DNA of 64,000 nt from Ochromonas danica (taxonomy: Eukaryota > Sar > Chrysophyceae > Chromulinales > Chromulinaceae): contig VKHL01000025.1 in assembly GCA_015146655.1 (NCBI GenBank), positions 1-64,000 on the forward strand. Direction: 5' to 3'. Under the pieces are notes generated by a model. That model had not been told where the DNA came from and ran no database searches. It worked only from the letters and a program-made list of their open reading frames with translations. The translations under genes and the position numbers were made by a program. Shown one piece after another: positions 62,338-64,000 of this stretch. Positions within the stretch are counted from its first letter, which is position 1. Every line of letters starts with the position of its first letter.

Positions 62338-63800
62338 CTAGTGCTCCTGTTTCTTTGTTTCAGTCTTCCTTGCAGTGGAACTGGAGCTCCACCACCAAGG
62401 GCACGAGGGGCCAGAAGAGGGAAGGCTAGATCCATCTCTACCGGATGGAAAACAGGTTGGGTATGGATATGGCCCAGGCTCACTAGGAGGAGGCCCCGGA
62501 GAAGGCCCGGGCTTACCAGGAGGAGACTTAGGAGAAGGTTCAGGTTTACTTGGTGGGGGTTTGGGTTCTGGATTTGGTTCATTCGGAGGGGGCCCTGGAG
62601 AAGGCTCAGGCTTGCTGGGAGGAGGCCCCGGAGAAGGCCCAGGCTTACTAGGAGGAGGCCCCGGAGAAGGCCCCGGTTTACTCGGTGGGGAGTTGGGAGG
62701 TGGGTTCGGTTCATTCGGAGGGGGCCCCGGAGAAGGCCCAGGCTTACTAGGAGGAGGCCCCGGAGAAGGCCCCGGTTTACTCGGTGGGGAGTTGGGAGGT
62801 GGGTTCGGTTCATTCGGAGGGGGCCCCGGAGAAGGCCCAGGCTTACTAGGAGGAGGCCCCGGAGAAGGCCCCGGTTTACTCGGTGGGGAGTTGGGAGGTG
62901 GGTTCGGTTCATTCGGAGGGGGCCCCGGAGAAGGCCCAGGCTTACTAGGAGGAGGGGCTGGAGAGGGATTGTTGATTGGATTAGGGCAGGGCACGGGCTT
63001 TGGACCAGGCTCTGGCTTGCTAGGTGGAGGTTTGGGAGAGGGCTCGCTTTTCGGAGGTGGAGGTGGCGGTGATGGGGGATATTCCTCCTGTGAAGGGGAG
63101 GCGCTTGGTGCTTCTCCCGGACAGGGCGCGGGCTCAGGAGGCTGGGGTGATGGTTTTGATTTGGGAGGCGACTTGAAATTGTCACCCGTGGAATCATTTG
63201 AGGAAGTGCCTGAGGAGGGTGTTGACGACCTTTGAGACTTAGGATAGTCCTCTTCATCCTCCGGTTCAGATGATGGTGATTCTGTGGAACGAGTTGGCCT
63301 GGCAGGTGGCGGAGTGATTGGAGGGGGCTTTATTGGAGGAGGTTTGCTTGGTGGAGGTTTAGGGTTCGGCCCAGGAAGAAGAGTTGGGAATTCACTGGGC
63401 GATACTGACGGAGTTCTGCTTTGGTCGAACGTATTGGGAGAAGCTGAAGGAGAAGGCTTGGGAATTATGGGCGGGGGCTTTTGGGACGCAACATTTGTAG
63501 ATTTTGGACTGCTGAAGATGTTAAGGAACATTTCTAACCAGCCTTTTTTCCATTCTTTTTGATCCTTTCTCAATAGGGATCGATCCTTCCCAAACATAGA
63601 TTAGCCAGGTTAATATACAACAGACAAGTATAGATGTGGTATACCTTATTTTCGTCCAGCAGTTCTCTTTTTGTTTGCGACTCTGCTGTTAATACTTGAG
63701 CGATAATAACGCCCAAGATCACTGCATGCAACAGGACCATCATCATCACCCTCATGATGAAAATGATTCTGAACCTCTCAGACCTTCTCCACCTTGACAC
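62338..63800 (-). CDS. Secreted or membrane-anchored proline-rich protein
   Basis: Two exons (63800-63645 and 63585-62338) around a 59-nt intron give 467 residues. Exon 1 codes for a basic start and a hydrophobic segment (MRVMMMVLLHAVILGVIIAQ) that acts as signal peptide or signal anchor. Exon 2 is almost wholly Pro-rich: PPPSKPPPIKPPP early, an acidic Ser stretch, then KPGPSPGPPPSKPGPSPGPP repeats. Three copies of a 99-bp/33-residue unit (62650-62946) are nearly identical. SPPP and KPGP motifs are typical of hydroxyproline-rich wall or matrix glycoproteins of algae and plants. The C-terminus ends in a Trp-Ser-rich stretch. The opposite strand carries a long Gly-rich frame only because of this composition. 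A further upstream start outside 63800 is possible. Confidence 0.8.
62650..62946 (-). repeat. Three 99-bp tandem repeats in the proline-rich gene
   Basis: Three nearly identical 99-bp units start near 62650, 62749 and 62848. Each encodes 33 residues of KPGPSPGPP/NEPNPPP type. The low divergence points to recent duplication or gene conversion. Confidence 0.9.
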
Positions 63801-64000
63801 AACAGCTGTTGCACTGCTGGTTGCTCAATTCGCTGACGCCTCACTTCGTATCTTTCAGTCCTTCAATTTCATAGGGACTGCAGTTAACAAACAAACTTGA
63901 AAAACGGCTTCTTCGACTTGCGCTTGTATCCCGTTTGGAGATTTGGCCTTTTGGCTCTCAGTCTGGGTCTCTTGTTGTTGCAGAGCGGTTTGGTTAGAAG
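63801..64000. other. No recognisable gene at window end
   Basis: The last 200 bp hold the probable 5' flank of the proline-rich gene and no convincing coding sequence. Confidence 0.35.

Overview
This window is eukaryotic nuclear DNA. Genes are dense and mostly intact. Thirty-two spliceosomal introns can be placed, all short (43-162 nt) with GT-AG ends, and each of the twelve multi-exon models below sums to a whole number of codons, which supports them strongly. There are no operons, Shine-Dalgarno sites, CRISPR arrays or recognisable transposons. The gene content (MLO-like channel with EF-hands, DUF1336/EDR2 C-terminal protein, full-size ABCG pump, PH-CLU-TPR protein, TMEM131, WDR6, an M81/MlrC metalloprotein, a proline-rich secreted protein) best fits a unicellular protist, most likely a stramenopile (heterokont) alga or heterotroph. 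That placement is an inference from gene content, not from a marker gene.

Layout. 1-0.87 kb: nothing recognised. 0.87-4.4 kb: a decayed or badly interrupted stretch with a DEDD exonuclease fragment and a VPS8-like locus whose homology runs through several frames. 5.5 kb: a complete solitary 5S rRNA gene. From 6.2 kb on, intact genes follow closely: a 2354-aa EF-hand/WD40 protein (-), an F-box-like/LRR protein (+), a PH-CLU-TPR protein (-), gamma-glutamyltransferase (+), a HAD-phosphatase/nitrilase fusion (-), an unknown 907-aa protein (+), ABCG transporter (+), MLO-like/EF-hand protein (+), iron-type alcohol dehydrogenase (-), a repeat-loaded possible OB-fold protein (+), TMEM131 (-), WDR6 (-), MlrC/M81 protein (+), MATE transporter (+), a lipoyl-only mitochondrial protein (-), a DUF1336 protein (+), a coiled-coil protein (-), a 147-aa small protein (+) and a secreted proline-rich protein (-).

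Strands alternate almost regularly, giving many head-to-head pairs with only 32-350 bp between start codons and tail-to-tail pairs 160-270 bp apart. Shared bidirectional promoters are therefore likely. No single pathway joins the genes. Loose themes are membrane transport (ABCG, MATE, MLO-like), secretion and membrane traffic (VPS8 relic, TMEM131, CLU protein), glutathione handling (gamma-glutamyltransferase and the deaminated-glutathione-amidase-like nitrilase, convergent neighbours) and tRNA modification (WDR6).

A second layer is triplet microsatellite expansion. GGA/TCC runs crowd the VPS8-like locus (2.1-4.0 kb) and the divergent pair at 37.0-39.2 kb, where they are translated as poly-Ser, poly-Gly and poly-Glu. 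Most other genes carry few.
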